Source of the DNA: an uncultured Pelagibacteraceae bacterium
GTDB lineage: Bacteria; Pseudomonadota; Alphaproteobacteria; Pelagibacterales; Pelagibacteraceae
NCBI GenBank assembly: GCA_902626725.1
Contig: CACOGI010000003.1
Span: forward strand, 1 to 64,000
Direction: 5' to 3'
DNA: 64,000 nucleotides
A model generated the notes under the pieces. It saw only the letters and a list, made by a program, of their open reading frames with translations. It searched no databases and had not been told where the DNA came from. Below, piece by piece: positions 1 through 10,312 of this stretch. A program made the translations under genes and the position numbers. Numbering within the stretch: the first letter of the stretch is position 1; every line of letters starts with the position of its first letter.

Positions 1-247
1 AGACGGTAATTATAATGAAAATTAGCAAACTTATAAGGTTGTAGTATAAGTCACTTTCGAAACTAAATAGACCAAAAGCAATACCTTCATTCCAAATCAA
101 GTGAAGGTTTAAAAAACTAGTAAGAAATATTTCGTTAATTGAACCTTCAAAAATACTTATTACATAAAATTTTGATGCTTGATCAAATAGAAGAATTAAA
201 AAAATTATTGCAATATTTAAAATATTTTTTTTAATTATTTTAGCCAT
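1..247 (-). CDS. lspA: Lipoprotein signal peptidase II, N-terminal part (cut by window edge)
   Basis: LspA is the inner-membrane aspartyl peptidase that cleaves the signal peptide of diacylglyceryl-prolipoproteins. I translated this partial frame by hand. It starts at the ATG whose first base is 247, has a hydrophobic first segment, then the family DQxxK motif (DQASK, residues 22-26) and NEGIAFGLF, matching the NxGxAFGxF signature. The catalytic aspartates lie beyond the window. The start overlaps the last 8 bases of ileS, and ileS-lspA is a classic bacterial gene order, which supports both the call and the start. Confidence 0.9.
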   Translation of the reverse strand, partial: MAKIIKKNILNIAIIFLILLFDQASKFYVISIFEGSINEIFLTSFLNLHLIWNEGIAFGLFSFESDLYYNLISLLIFIIITV

Positions 248-2954
248 GTCTAATACAAGGTCTCTCACTAATTTTCCAACACACTGGACATTTTTCACCT
301 TTTGCTTTACTCGTTTCAACAGTTGTATCGTTTGTATTACTTTCTTTAATTTCTGCAGAAGAGGTAATACAAAGTTCAGATAGATCCACTTCTTTAAGAA
401 TCTCATTATCATCTTTATTTACTTTGAGCACTAAAGACGCCTCTAAACTAGAGCCTATTTCTTTTGCTGCTCTTTTTTCCTCAATACTTAAATTGCAAAT
501 ATCTCTTATCTTCAATAGTTTTATCCATTTCTCATTTAGAACTGAATTTTCAAATTTTTTAGGAATATCTAAAAATTTTTCTAAATGAATACTTTTTTTA
601 TTTTTTGAGATGAGTTGATAAATTTCTTCAGTAGTGAAAGATAAAATTGGTGCAAACCATCTTAATAAAGAATTTAAAATTATATTTAGAATTAATAATG
701 TAAATTTTCTTTTTTCGGAGTCTTTTGGATCACAGTATAAAGTATCTTTTCTTACATCAAAATAAAAAGCAGATAGATCTACAGTGCAAAAATTTAATAA
801 TTCTTTATACAAATTATGGAAATCATAATTCTTAAAATATTTTTTAAAATTTAAATTTAAATTATAGATTTTATGGAGCATAAATTGCTCTAATTCAGGC
901 AAATTCTCAATTTTAATTTTTTCCAAATCTATTTGTTCAAAATTATCGTTTAGGTTTCCTAGCAAATATCTAAATGTATTTCTTATTTTTCTATAGGACT
1001 CTGCATGCTGATCTAATATTGAATAGTCTATTCTAAGATCCTCAGCATAATTTGAGGAAGCAACCCAAATTCTAAGTATATCAGCTCCGTATTTTTTGAG
1101 AATATCTTCAGGTGCAATTACATTTCCCAAAGATTTTGACATTTTTAAACCTTTACCATCAACTACAAAACCATGAGAAAGAATAGACTCAAAAGGTGCA
1201 CGATCTCTAGTTCCACAAGACTCTAAAAGAGACGAATGAAACCATCCTCTGTGTTGATCAGAACCCTCGAGATACATGGAAGCAGGCCACTTTAAATCTT
1301 TTCTTTTTTCCAGAACAAATGAATGCGTAGATCCACTATCAAACCATACCTCTACGATATCACTTAACTTTTCAAAATCCTCAACTTTATATTTTTTTCC
1401 AAGAAATTTTTGCGGATCATCTGAAAACCAACAATCAGATCCTTCTTTTTCATAAATTTTTGCAATATTATCAAAAACCTCATCATCAACCAAAATTTCA
1501 TTTGTCTTCTTGTTAATAAAAATAGGCAATGGAACTCCCCACACCCTTTGTCTTGAAACACACCAATCAGGTCTTGTTTCAATCATCGATTTCAATCTTT
1601 CTTTTCCTTTGCTAGGATAAAAGGTTGTTTCATCAATTGCTTTTAAAGCTTTATTTCTGAGCTTATGACTATCCATAGAAATAAACCACTGGGGAGTTGC
1701 TCTGTGAACTAATGGTGCTTTTGACCTCCATGAATGAGGATAAGAGTGAACAAGTTCACCACTCGATAATAATTTTTTTTGGTCTTTTAATTTTTCAATC
1801 ACAATTGAATTAGACTTAAAAATATGTATCCCTTCAAAAAGTGCTACATTTTTTGTATATCTTCCATCGCCATCAACTGTTTCAACTGCTTTAATTCCAT
1901 TATTCATACACAAATTAAAATCATCGGGACCATGACTTGGCGCGCAATGAACAATTCCAGTACCTTGTTCTGTAGTAACAAAACGTGCTTCCAGCATAGG
2001 TATGTCGTATTCATAACCAAGTTTTAAAAAAGGATGATTGCAAATTGTTCCTTCTAAATCTTTACCTTTAAAATTTTTTAATTTTTTGAAACTTTGAATT
2101 TTAGTATCTTTTACAACTGTATCAATTAATGCATCTGCAATAACAATTTTTCTATTTTTAAAGTCTCCATCGTCATTTACTTCAATTAATAAATAATCTA
2201 AGCTTTCATTGTAAGCCAAGGCTTTGTTAGCTGGAATAGTCCATGGGGTAGTTGTCCAAATTACTATTTCACTGTCATTTAATTGTTTAATATTTGATGA
2301 TTTAACTGGAAAAGATGCATAGATAGTATCTGACCTATGATCCTGGTACTCAACTTCTGCATCTGCTAAAGCTGTTTTTTCAACAGTTGACCATAAAACA
2401 GGTTTAAAGCCTCTATACAAACTTCCTTCTTTTAAAAATTTACCTAGTTCTCTTACTATTTGAGCTTCAGCATCAAAACTCATTGTAGAGTAATAATTTT
2501 TCCAATCTCCTACAACTCCTAACCTTTTAAATTGATCTTTGTGAATATCTATCCATTTTTCTGCAAAGGCTCTACATTCTTTTCTAAACTCAACGATTGG
2601 AACTTCATTTTTGTTTTTTTTATTTTTTTTGTATTGCTCTTCAATTTTCCATTCTATTGGTAATCCATGACAGTCCCATCCTGGAACATAGACAGAGTCT
2701 TTACCATCCATCTGATGAAATCTCACAATTATATCCTTTAAAATTTTATTTAAAGCCGTTCCCATGTGTATATTACCATTCGCATAGGGAGGACCATCAT
2801 GAAGAACAAATTTTTCTTCTCCCTTTCTAGATTTTCTCAATTCATCATAAAGATTTATGTTTTGCCAAAACTTTAAAATTTCTGGTTCTCGGGTTGGTAA
2901 ATTTGCTTTCATTGAAAAAGCAGTTTTAGGTAGATTTATTTGAGATTTGCTCAT
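240..2954 (-). CDS. ileS: Isoleucyl-tRNA synthetase
   Basis: Class Ia synthetase of 904 residues that charges tRNA-Ile in the cytoplasm. The HIGH-type motif is HMGT at 63-66 inside a canonical HDGPPYANG context. The editing (CP1) domain shows WTTTPWTIPAN at 233-243 and GTGIVHCAPSHG at 331-342, and KMSKS is at 604-608. The C-terminal zinc finger is compact: C888, C891, C900 and H903 (CPVC...CIRH), so the fourth ligand appears to be His rather than the usual Cys, and the protein ends one residue later. It sits 1 bp after ribF and overlaps lspA, so it is probably cotranscribed in the order HAD-ribF-ileS-lspA. Confidence 0.98.
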   Translation of the reverse strand: MSKSQINLPKTAFSMKANLPTREPEILKFWQNINLYDELRKSRKGEEKFVLHDGPPYANGNIHMGTALNKILKDIIVRFHQMDGKDSVYVPGWDCHGLPIEWKIEEQYKKNKKNKNEVPIVEFRKECRAFAEKWIDIHKDQFKRLGVVGDWKNYYSTMSFDAEAQIVRELGKFLKEGSLYRGFKPVLWSTVEKTALADAEVEYQDHRSDTIYASFPVKSSNIKQLNDSEIVIWTTTPWTIPANKALAYNESLDYLLIEVNDDGDFKNRKIVIADALIDTVVKDTKIQSFKKLKNFKGKDLEGTICNHPFLKLGYEYDIPMLEARFVTTEQGTGIVHCAPSHGPDDFNLCMNNGIKAVETVDGDGRYTKNVALFEGIHIFKSNSIVIEKLKDQKKLLSSGELVHSYPHSWRSKAPLVHRATPQWFISMDSHKLRNKALKAIDETTFYPSKGKERLKSMIETRPDWCVSRQRVWGVPLPIFINKKTNEILVDDEVFDNIAKIYEKEGSDCWFSDDPQKFLGKKYKVEDFEKLSDIVEVWFDSGSTHSFVLEKRKDLKWPASMYLEGSDQHRGWFHSSLLESCGTRDRAPFESILSHGFVVDGKGLKMSKSLGNVIAPEDILKKYGADILRIWVASSNYAEDLRIDYSILDQHAESYRKIRNTFRYLLGNLNDNFEQIDLEKIKIENLPELEQFMLHKIYNLNLNFKKYFKNYDFHNLYKELLNFCTVDLSAFYFDVRKDTLYCDPKDSEKRKFTLLILNIILNSLLRWFAPILSFTTEEIYQLISKNKKSIHLEKFLDIPKKFENSVLNEKWIKLLKIRDICNLSIEEKRAAKEIGSSLEASLVLKVNKDDNEILKEVDLSELCITSSAEIKESNTNDTTVETSKAKGEKCPVCWKISERPCIRHG

Positions 2955-2955
2955 T

Positions 2956-3882
2956 TTATTTTTTTGCTCTCAATAAGTCGGTTTTAATTTGTTTTCTAAG
3001 TTGGTCGACATTTTTAAATTTTTTTTCTTTTCTAATAAATTTTTTAAATTCTACTGTTAAATACTTATTATAAAGATTTCCAGAAAAATTAAATAAATGA
3101 ACTTCCAATAATATTTTTTTTTCATTAAATGTTGGTCTATAGCCTAAATTTGCAATCCCTTTTATGTAATTTTTTTTGCCATATCTTTTTGCTTTAACTG
3201 CATATACACCTGGGCAGGCTAAAATGTAATCTTTGATATCAATGTTTGCCGTTGGGAAACCGATTTTTTTTCCTAGCTGTCTTCCTTTTTGAACCTTTCC
3301 AACAATTGACCAATTTCTATTCAGAATTTTATTGGCTTTTTCTAATTCCCCTTTTTGTAAAAGTTTTCTAACCAAAGATGAAGATGCTATTTTCTTATTG
3401 GTTAACAGTGGTTGTGGTTTAACTACCTTATAACCATACATTCTCTCAAATCTAATCAACTGTCTGACGTTACCTTCTCTCTTATTTCCAAATCTAAAAT
3501 TGTTGCTTACAAAAATGAATTTTGGTTCTAACTTTTTACCCAATATTTCTTTAATGAAAGTTATAGATTTTATTTTTGAGAATTTTCGATCAAACTTTTT
3601 TATTATCAAAAAATCTACATTGAGATTTTTGAGATTATCAATTTTTTGCTGCAAATTAGAGATTCTAAAATTATCTAAATTCTTATTAAAAAACATTTTT
3701 GGCATTGGTTCAAAAGTCAACACACCAATTTTTGAGGAATATTTTTTTTTATATTTCTTAGCTAATGAGAATAATTTTTGATGTCCTTTGTGAACTCCGT
3801 CAAAGTTTCCAATTAATATTATTGACTCTTTGTATCTTGGATTGATATTAAAATTTTTATATATTTTTTTTAATTTTACCAT
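2956..3882 (-). CDS. ribF: Bifunctional riboflavin kinase / FAD synthetase
   Basis: Makes FMN and then FAD from riboflavin. At 308 residues it has the normal bacterial two-domain length. The N-terminal adenylyltransferase domain carries GNFDGVHKGH (residues 25-34) and a later SSSLVR segment (167-172). The C-terminal riboflavin kinase domain carries GFP-TAN at 208-213. The start overlaps the end of the upstream HAD gene by 7 bp and the stop lies 1 bp before ileS, so translation is probably coupled. ribF next to ileS-lspA is a widespread arrangement. Confidence 0.96.
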   Translation of the reverse strand: MVKLKKIYKNFNINPRYKESIILIGNFDGVHKGHQKLFSLAKKYKKKYSSKIGVLTFEPMPKMFFNKNLDNFRISNLQQKIDNLKNLNVDFLIIKKFDRKFSKIKSITFIKEILGKKLEPKFIFVSNNFRFGNKREGNVRQLIRFERMYGYKVVKPQPLLTNKKIASSSLVRKLLQKGELEKANKILNRNWSIVGKVQKGRQLGKKIGFPTANIDIKDYILACPGVYAVKAKRYGKKNYIKGIANLGYRPTFNEKKILLEVHLFNFSGNLYNKYLTVEFKKFIRKEKKFKNVDQLRKQIKTDLLRAKK

Positions 3883-4697
3883 TTCAATTCCGATTGAATA
3901 TAATTACAAATTGTTTCGTAAGATTTTGCAACTTTTTCAATTCCTTTTTCTTTAATCTCATCCTTATGAATTCCATTTGAAATTATCAAAGAATCATAAT
4001 TTAAAAGATTTGCTCCTTTTATATCAGTATTTAAATTATCACCTATGGAAAGAATTTTTTTATTTTTGTTATCGATAGATTGATTATAAACTTCAGGATA
4101 AGGTTTTCCAAAATAAACAACTTCTCCACCCATTTTTTCAAAAACCATTGCAACAGAACCAGCACAAAATTCTCTTGTGTTTCCTCTGTCAACAATTAAA
4201 TCAGGATTTGTGCAAATCATTTTTTTTTTTATATTTTTTTCGAACAAATCTTTATAATAATTTAAGTCTTCATTATGATCATCAAACAATCCAGTGCATA
4301 AAATATATTCGCTTTTTTCTATATTATCTAATTTCATTTTTTCAAAGTCTTTAAATAAATCAAAATCTCTTGGTGGACCCACGTGAAAGAAAGATTTGTT
4401 GATTAAATTTTTTTTTAAATAAATAAGAGCTGCCTCACCAGAGGTAAAGACATGATCTCTAATTTCTTTCTCCATGCCTAATTTTTCCAAAAAAGATTTA
4501 ACTGCATGATTGGGTCTCGGTGCATTTGTGAGTAAAATATAATCCTTTCTTTTTTTACCGATTTCTTTGAGAGCTTTTATCGCCTCAAGGTGTAGATTAA
4601 CCCCATTATGGACCACCCCCCATAAGTCAACATAAAATAGCTGATAATTGTCTACAATAGAACTTAGACCTTCATTATCTAAATTTTTAGTCATCAA
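3876..4697 (-). CDS. HAD-superfamily class IIA hydrolase (TIGR01459-like)
   Basis: A 273-residue NagD/PGPase-like phosphatase. Motif I is VDLWGVVHNG with D24 as nucleophile. The second Asp of the usual DxD is replaced by Trp26, which I recall as typical of the alphaproteobacterial TIGR01459 group. Motif II is LLTNAPRP and motif IV is GDNLNTDIKGA. The substrate is unknown. It is the first gene of a run into ribF-ileS-lspA, so a phosphorylated flavin or sugar intermediate is possible, but nothing in the sequence shows it. Two Met codons open the frame; either could be the start. Confidence 0.85.
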   Translation of the reverse strand: MMTKNLDNEGLSSIVDNYQLFYVDLWGVVHNGVNLHLEAIKALKEIGKKRKDYILLTNAPRPNHAVKSFLEKLGMEKEIRDHVFTSGEAALIYLKKNLINKSFFHVGPPRDFDLFKDFEKMKLDNIEKSEYILCTGLFDDHNEDLNYYKDLFEKNIKKKMICTNPDLIVDRGNTREFCAGSVAMVFEKMGGEVVYFGKPYPEVYNQSIDNKNKKILSIGDNLNTDIKGANLLNYDSLIISNGIHKDEIKEKGIEKVAKSYETICNYIQSELKW

Positions 4698-4763
4698 ATT
4701 AATCTATAAACCATAAAAACCACAAATTCCCTTATTTTTTAACTAACTAATTTTTAAGTATAT

Positions 4764-4791
4764 CTTGAAATAGTAAGGCCAATCTCTATAT
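4764..4791 (+). promoter_or_regulatory. RpoH (heat-shock sigma) type promoter of groESL
   Basis: CTTGAA at 4764-4769, a 16-base spacer, then CTATAT at 4786-4791 followed by GAA. This resembles the alphaproteobacterial RpoH consensus (CTTG...CTATAT) and is matched, with the same spacing and the same CTATATGAA, by the element upstream of hsp20 at 21363-21390. No CIRCE inverted repeat was seen between it and groES. The predicted transcript would start near 4798 and include the AAGGAG ribosome site at 4807-4812. Confidence 0.75.
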
Positions 4792-4817
4792 GAAGACCAT
4801 ATTAATAAGGAGAATTT

Positions 4818-5108
4818 ATGAAATTTAGACCGTTACACGATAGAGTTTTAATTGAAGTTTTAGATAGCAGTGAAAAAACTGCTGGTGGAATAATCATACC
4901 TGATACAGCACAGGAAAAACCTCAAGAAGGCAAAGTAGTTGCGGTTGGTGGTGGAGCAAAAACTGAGGACGGCAAAACGATACCAATGGATGTAAAAGTC
5001 GGAGATAAAGTTTTATTCGGCAAATGGTCAGGAACTGAGGTTAAAATTGATGGCAAAGAATACAGCATAATGAAAGAGTCAGACATTATGGGAGTTTCAA
5101 GCAAATAA
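4818..5108 (+). CDS. groES: Co-chaperonin GroES (Hsp10)
   Basis: The 96-residue lid of the GroEL chaperonin, which caps the folding chamber. The sequence opens with [11 protein letters not shown], has [16 protein letters not shown] covering the mobile loop region, and ends with the dome and strand segments typical of GroES. A good ribosome site (AAGGAG, 4807-4812) precedes the ATG. It lies 23 bp before groEL and shares its RpoH-type promoter. Confidence 0.98.
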   Translation: MKFRPLHDRVLIEVLDSSEKTAGGIIIPDTAQEKPQEGKVVAVGGGAKTEDGKTIPMDVKVGDKVLFGKWSGTEVKIDGKEYSIMKESDIMGVSSK

Positions 5109-5113
5109 TTTAA

Positions 5114-6793
<1,680 letters not shown>

Positions 6794-6820
6794 GTACCCC
6801 TATTCACAAAAAAATTCATA

Positions 6821-6848
6821 AGGGCAGTTTTTACTGCCCTTTTTTTTT
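6821..6848. terminator. Rho-independent terminator after groEL
   Basis: Perfect 8-bp stem AGGGCAGT (6821-6828) / ACTGCCCT (6833-6840) with a TTTT loop and a T-run through 6848. It ends the groESL transcript. On the minus strand a TTTTTTT run follows 5 bases after the stem, and the FkbM gene stops at 6847, so it may also terminate that convergent transcript. Confidence 0.93.
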
Positions 6849-7542
6849 AATTTTTATAAATTAATTTATTAAAATACTTTAGTTTTTTATGGTCAATAAT
6901 AAAAAGGAAATTAGATAAAAATCTATTCCAGATTATTTTCTTTTTCTTAAATAAGTAATCAAAATTCATATGATCATAGCCATACCCACAATATGAATAA
7001 CCATTTTTATTCAAGTATTTCACCATTGCTTTTTTTTGAGTTCTATTTAAATGAAGATGCTCGATAGAAATATTTTCAATTAGAACTTTTTTAAGATCAA
7101 TTTTCATTAATACTTCGTAATCTATACCTTCAAGGTCTACACTCAAGTAATCAATTTTTTCACCTATATAATTTTCTAAAAATTCATTAATATTAAAACC
7201 CTTAATTTTAAAACTATTTATAATTGAATTCGGATAATGTTTTCTAACATGATTAATATCCATGGAACAAACTTGATAATGTGGCTTATCTTCTTCTGTA
7301 AAAAAAAACTCATATTCTTTTGAATTCTCATGTGTAATAGCAAAATTAAAAATATTTACATTTTTGAAATCTTTATAACAAGATTTTAGTTTTACTATAT
7401 TTTTTGAATTTGCCTCAACTACATAGGCTTTATCTTCTGCAACAATTTTTTTTTTAATAAATTCAGTAAATCCACATCTAAAATTAGATCTTTCATCTAA
7501 ATCTCCTGCACCGCCACCCAAATGAACAAAAATTTTTTTCAA
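6847..7542 (-). CDS. FkbM-family SAM-dependent methyltransferase
   Basis: A 231-residue Rossmann methyltransferase of the FkbM type, which usually O-methylates sugars or small molecules. The SAM loop is FVHLGGGAGDLDE near the N-terminus, an acidic residue follows in VVEANS (41-46), and the FkbM signature is SVDLEGIDYEVL (134-145). The substrate cannot be told from context. The frame opens with TTG at 7542; no ATG is placed before the SAM motif, so TTG is the most likely start. The 3' end abuts the groEL terminator. Confidence 0.8.
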   Translation of the reverse strand: MKKIFVHLGGGAGDLDERSNFRCGFTEFIKKKIVAEDKAYVVEANSKNIVKLKSCYKDFKNVNIFNFAITHENSKEYEFFFTEEDKPHYQVCSMDINHVRKHYPNSIINSFKIKGFNINEFLENYIGEKIDYLSVDLEGIDYEVLMKIDLKKVLIENISIEHLHLNRTQKKAMVKYLNKNGYSYCGYGYDHMNFDYLFKKKKIIWNRFLSNFLFIIDHKKLKYFNKLIYKN

Positions 7543-7584
7543 TTTTATATTAAATATTTATTTTTAAATATATATATTCATTTT

Positions 7585-7701
7585 ATGTCAAAAAGATACA
7601 GTGGTAAATCTTTTAAAGACTCGAGTGTTAAAAAAAAACCTAAAATGAGTCTTAAAGAGAAAAGAAGATTTAAAAAAGAAAAGGCCAAAAAATCTATATA
7701 A
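7585..7701 (+). CDS. Small highly basic hypothetical protein (38 aa)
   Basis: ATG-to-TAA frame in the gap between the FkbM gene and typA. It encodes 38 residues with about 18 Lys/Arg and a helix-prone KMSLKEKRRFKKEKAKK segment, so it looks like a small nucleic-acid or ribosome-associated peptide. No clear Shine-Dalgarno site is visible. The organism is so compact that an empty 245-bp gap would be unusual, which favours a real gene. It points toward typA, a ribosome-binding GTPase, but no functional link is shown. Confidence 0.55.
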   Translation: MSKRYSGKSFKDSSVKKKPKMSLKEKRRFKKEKAKKSI

Positions 7702-7787
7702 GAAATTATTTATTCAAAAAATTCAATATTTTTGAGGTTTTTTAAAAGTTTCTAAAAAATAAAATTAATGTATAAGAGCCAGAAATT

Positions 7788-9614
7788 ATGACTAACAAAA
7801 TAAGAAACATCACAATAATTGCACACGTAGACCACGGTAAAACTACTCTAATTGATAATTTAATGAAACAAAGTGGTTCCTTTAGAGAAAATGAGATTAT
7901 TGATGAAAGATTAATGGACTCTGGTGAATTAGAGAAAGAGAGAGGAATAACAATTTTAGCTAAACCTGCATCAATTAATTGGAAAGACTCTAGAATTAAT
8001 ATTATTGATACACCGGGTCATAGAGATTTTGCTGCAGAAGTTGAGAGAGTTCTTAGTATGGCTGATGGTGCACTGTTACTAATTGACTCTGCAGAGGGTG
8101 TAATGCCTCAAACAAAATTCGTATTGTCTAAAGCGTTAAAACAAGGTTTAAAACCAATTGTAGTAATTAATAAACTAGATAAAGCTGATCAGAGAGCTAA
8201 CGAAGTTTTAGATGAAACTTTTGATTTGTTTGTAAGCTTGGATGCTAATGAGGAACAATTAGATTTTCCAGTTTTATACGCGAGTGGCAGATCGGGTTGG
8301 GCAGATAAAGATTTAAATGGGCCAAAAGAAAATTTAAACCCTTTGCTAAATCAAATCATTGAGCATGTTAAACCTGCAGAATTTGATAAAACTAAACCCT
8401 TCGCAATGTTATCTACTTTGCTTTATGCAGATAGTTTTCTAGGAAGAAGTTTAGTTGGAAGAATTGCTCAAGGAACTGCTAAAGCAAACCAATCTATTAA
8501 GGCGATTAATTTAAAAGGTGAAAAAGTAGATGAGGGAAGACTTACAAAAATATTTAGATATGAAGGGACTAAAAAAATTCCAATTGATGTTGGTGAGGCA
8601 GGAGATATTGTTGTTGTTGCCGGTTTGGAAAAAGCTAATGTTGCAGATACAATATGTGATATTGAAGTAAATGAGCCAATTAAAGCAACACCGATTGATC
8701 CTCCGACAATGTCGATTACTATAACTGTAAATACCTCTCCGTTAGCAGGCACTGAAGGTAAAAAACTTACAAGCACACAAATAAGAGAAAGATTAATTCA
8801 AGAAGCACAAAATAATGTTGGGATAACATTTTCTGAGAATGACGGTAATGATTCCTTTGTGGTAAGTGGTAGAGGTGAATTAATGCTAGAAATTTTACTA
8901 ACTCAAATGAGAAGAGAAGGCTTTGAAATGACTGTAAGTCCACCAAAAGTTTTATATAAAAAAGATACAACCGGAAAGAAACTTGAACCAATAGAAGAAA
9001 TAACAATGGATCTTGATGAGGAGTATTCTTCAAAAATTATTGACTCAATGAATAGAAGAAAAGGTAAATTAATTGAATTAAAAGACACTGGTAAAAATAA
9101 AAAAAGACTTATATTTCATGCTCCGACAAGAGGCTTGATGGGATATACTAGTAAATTTTTGACACTCACTAAAGGTAATGGTGTAATTAATAGAATTTTT
9201 CATTCATATGGTCCATTTGAAGGTGATATGGAAGGAAGAAGAAATGGAGCATTAATTTCAATGGAGCAAGGAAAAGCAGTTGCTTTTGCAATATTTAACT
9301 TACAGGCAAGAGGTGAAATGTTTGTAACTCACAATGATCCAGTTTATCCAGGTATGATTGTGGGTCTATCACCTAAGCCAGGAGATATGATTATAAACGT
9401 CATGAAAGGTAAAAAACTAACTAACATGAGAACGCAAGGAACTGATGAGAATGTGGTATTGACACCTGTAAGAAAAATGTCAATCGCAGAACAATTAAGT
9501 ATGCTAAATACAGATGAAGCTTTAGAAATAACTCCAGATTCTTGCAGATTAAGAAAAGCAATTTTAGATCCACATGAAAGAAAAAGAAACGAAAAAGCAG
9601 GAGCTGCTGCTTAA
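7788..9614 (+). CDS. typA: Ribosome-associated translational GTPase TypA/BipA
   Basis: A 608-residue EF-G-like GTPase that binds the 70S ribosome and helps assembly and stress adaptation. G1 is AHVDHGKTT (12-20), the switch II region is DTPGHRDF, and NKLD gives the base-specificity motif. Domains II, III and V and the TypA-specific C-terminal domain (GEMFVTHNDPVYPG, then KGKKLTNMRTQGTDE) are all present at normal length. The last 4 bases overlap the convergent membrane protein gene. Confidence 0.98.
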   Translation: MTNKIRNITIIAHVDHGKTTLIDNLMKQSGSFRENEIIDERLMDSGELEKERGITILAKPASINWKDSRINIIDTPGHRDFAAEVERVLSMADGALLLIDSAEGVMPQTKFVLSKALKQGLKPIVVINKLDKADQRANEVLDETFDLFVSLDANEEQLDFPVLYASGRSGWADKDLNGPKENLNPLLNQIIEHVKPAEFDKTKPFAMLSTLLYADSFLGRSLVGRIAQGTAKANQSIKAINLKGEKVDEGRLTKIFRYEGTKKIPIDVGEAGDIVVVAGLEKANVADTICDIEVNEPIKATPIDPPTMSITITVNTSPLAGTEGKKLTSTQIRERLIQEAQNNVGITFSENDGNDSFVVSGRGELMLEILLTQMRREGFEMTVSPPKVLYKKDTTGKKLEPIEEITMDLDEEYSSKIIDSMNRRKGKLIELKDTGKNKKRLIFHAPTRGLMGYTSKFLTLTKGNGVINRIFHSYGPFEGDMEGRRNGALISMEQGKAVAFAIFNLQARGEMFVTHNDPVYPGMIVGLSPKPGDMIINVMKGKKLTNMRTQGTDENVVLTPVRKMSIAEQLSMLNTDEALEITPDSCRLRKAILDPHERKRNEKAGAAA

Positions 9615-10258
9615 TCAAAAATTCGATCAACTAAATAAAGACCCAAAGCTACGCACGGACCAATACCAAAAGCAAATAATAAAGTCCCTATCCCTACAGT
9701 GCCTCCCAAATACCATCCAATACTAACAACTGTAATCTCTAATGTTGACCTTACAGCTGCTATTGGAAGATTTGTAGTTTTTTGCAGTCCAATCATCAAT
9801 CCATCACGAGGCCCTGGTCCTAAATTGGAAACTAAATATATGCCTCCACCAATACCCACTGTAATTACAGACAATATTGCCAAAATTAATTGATTAATAT
9901 AATTGGACGGGGTAGGCACAAATTTAATACAAAGATCTATCATCATTGCAATTATCAGAGCATTTAGAATTGTACCTATGCCAGGTTTTTGACCCAGTGG
10001 AATCCATAAAATTAAAACTGCTATACTTACCAAAAGAGTAATTGTTCCAATGCTTAAATTAACTTTAAGGGAAATACCTTGAGCCAAAACACTCCAAGGC
10101 GAAGCTCCTGTAAAAGATACAATTAATAAACCTTCACCCAGCCCAAATAGCATCAATCCAAAACACAAAAAAAAGAATGTTGAAAATTTGGGTTTTAAAT
10201 TATGTGGCTTTTCTGATGTCCAATATACTTTTGGTATTTTCTTAATTTTTAAAAACAT
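9611..10258 (-). CDS. YczE/YyaS/YitT-family membrane protein
   Basis: About 215 residues with five or six hydrophobic segments and the family glycine/proline pattern (TGASPWSVLAQG, NLGPGPRDGLMIGLQ, FGIGPCVALGLYLVDR). The function of the family is not established; transport has been suggested. The open frame extends to 10312, exactly abutting the divergent gene at 10313, which would leave no room for promoters. I therefore prefer the internal Met at 10258 (MFLKIKKIPK); the longer form of 233 residues remains possible. Confidence 0.75.
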   Translation of the reverse strand: MFLKIKKIPKVYWTSEKPHNLKPKFSTFFFLCFGLMLFGLGEGLLIVSFTGASPWSVLAQGISLKVNLSIGTITLLVSIAVLILWIPLGQKPGIGTILNALIIAMMIDLCIKFVPTPSNYINQLILAILSVITVGIGGGIYLVSNLGPGPRDGLMIGLQKTTNLPIAAVRSTLEITVVSIGWYLGGTVGIGTLLFAFGIGPCVALGLYLVDRIFD

Positions 10259-10312
10259 TTTTTTTAATAAGTTATTTCTATTATTGATAAAGTTTAATAA
10301 TGTAATTGCCAA

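Noticed and set aside
7702..7787. Possible weak hairpin and promoter before typA (CAAAAA...TTTTTG near 7714-7733; TTGAGG)
   Set aside because: A/T-only pairing and a spacer of 22 bases to the nearest TAAAAT; not distinguishable from chance in this base composition.
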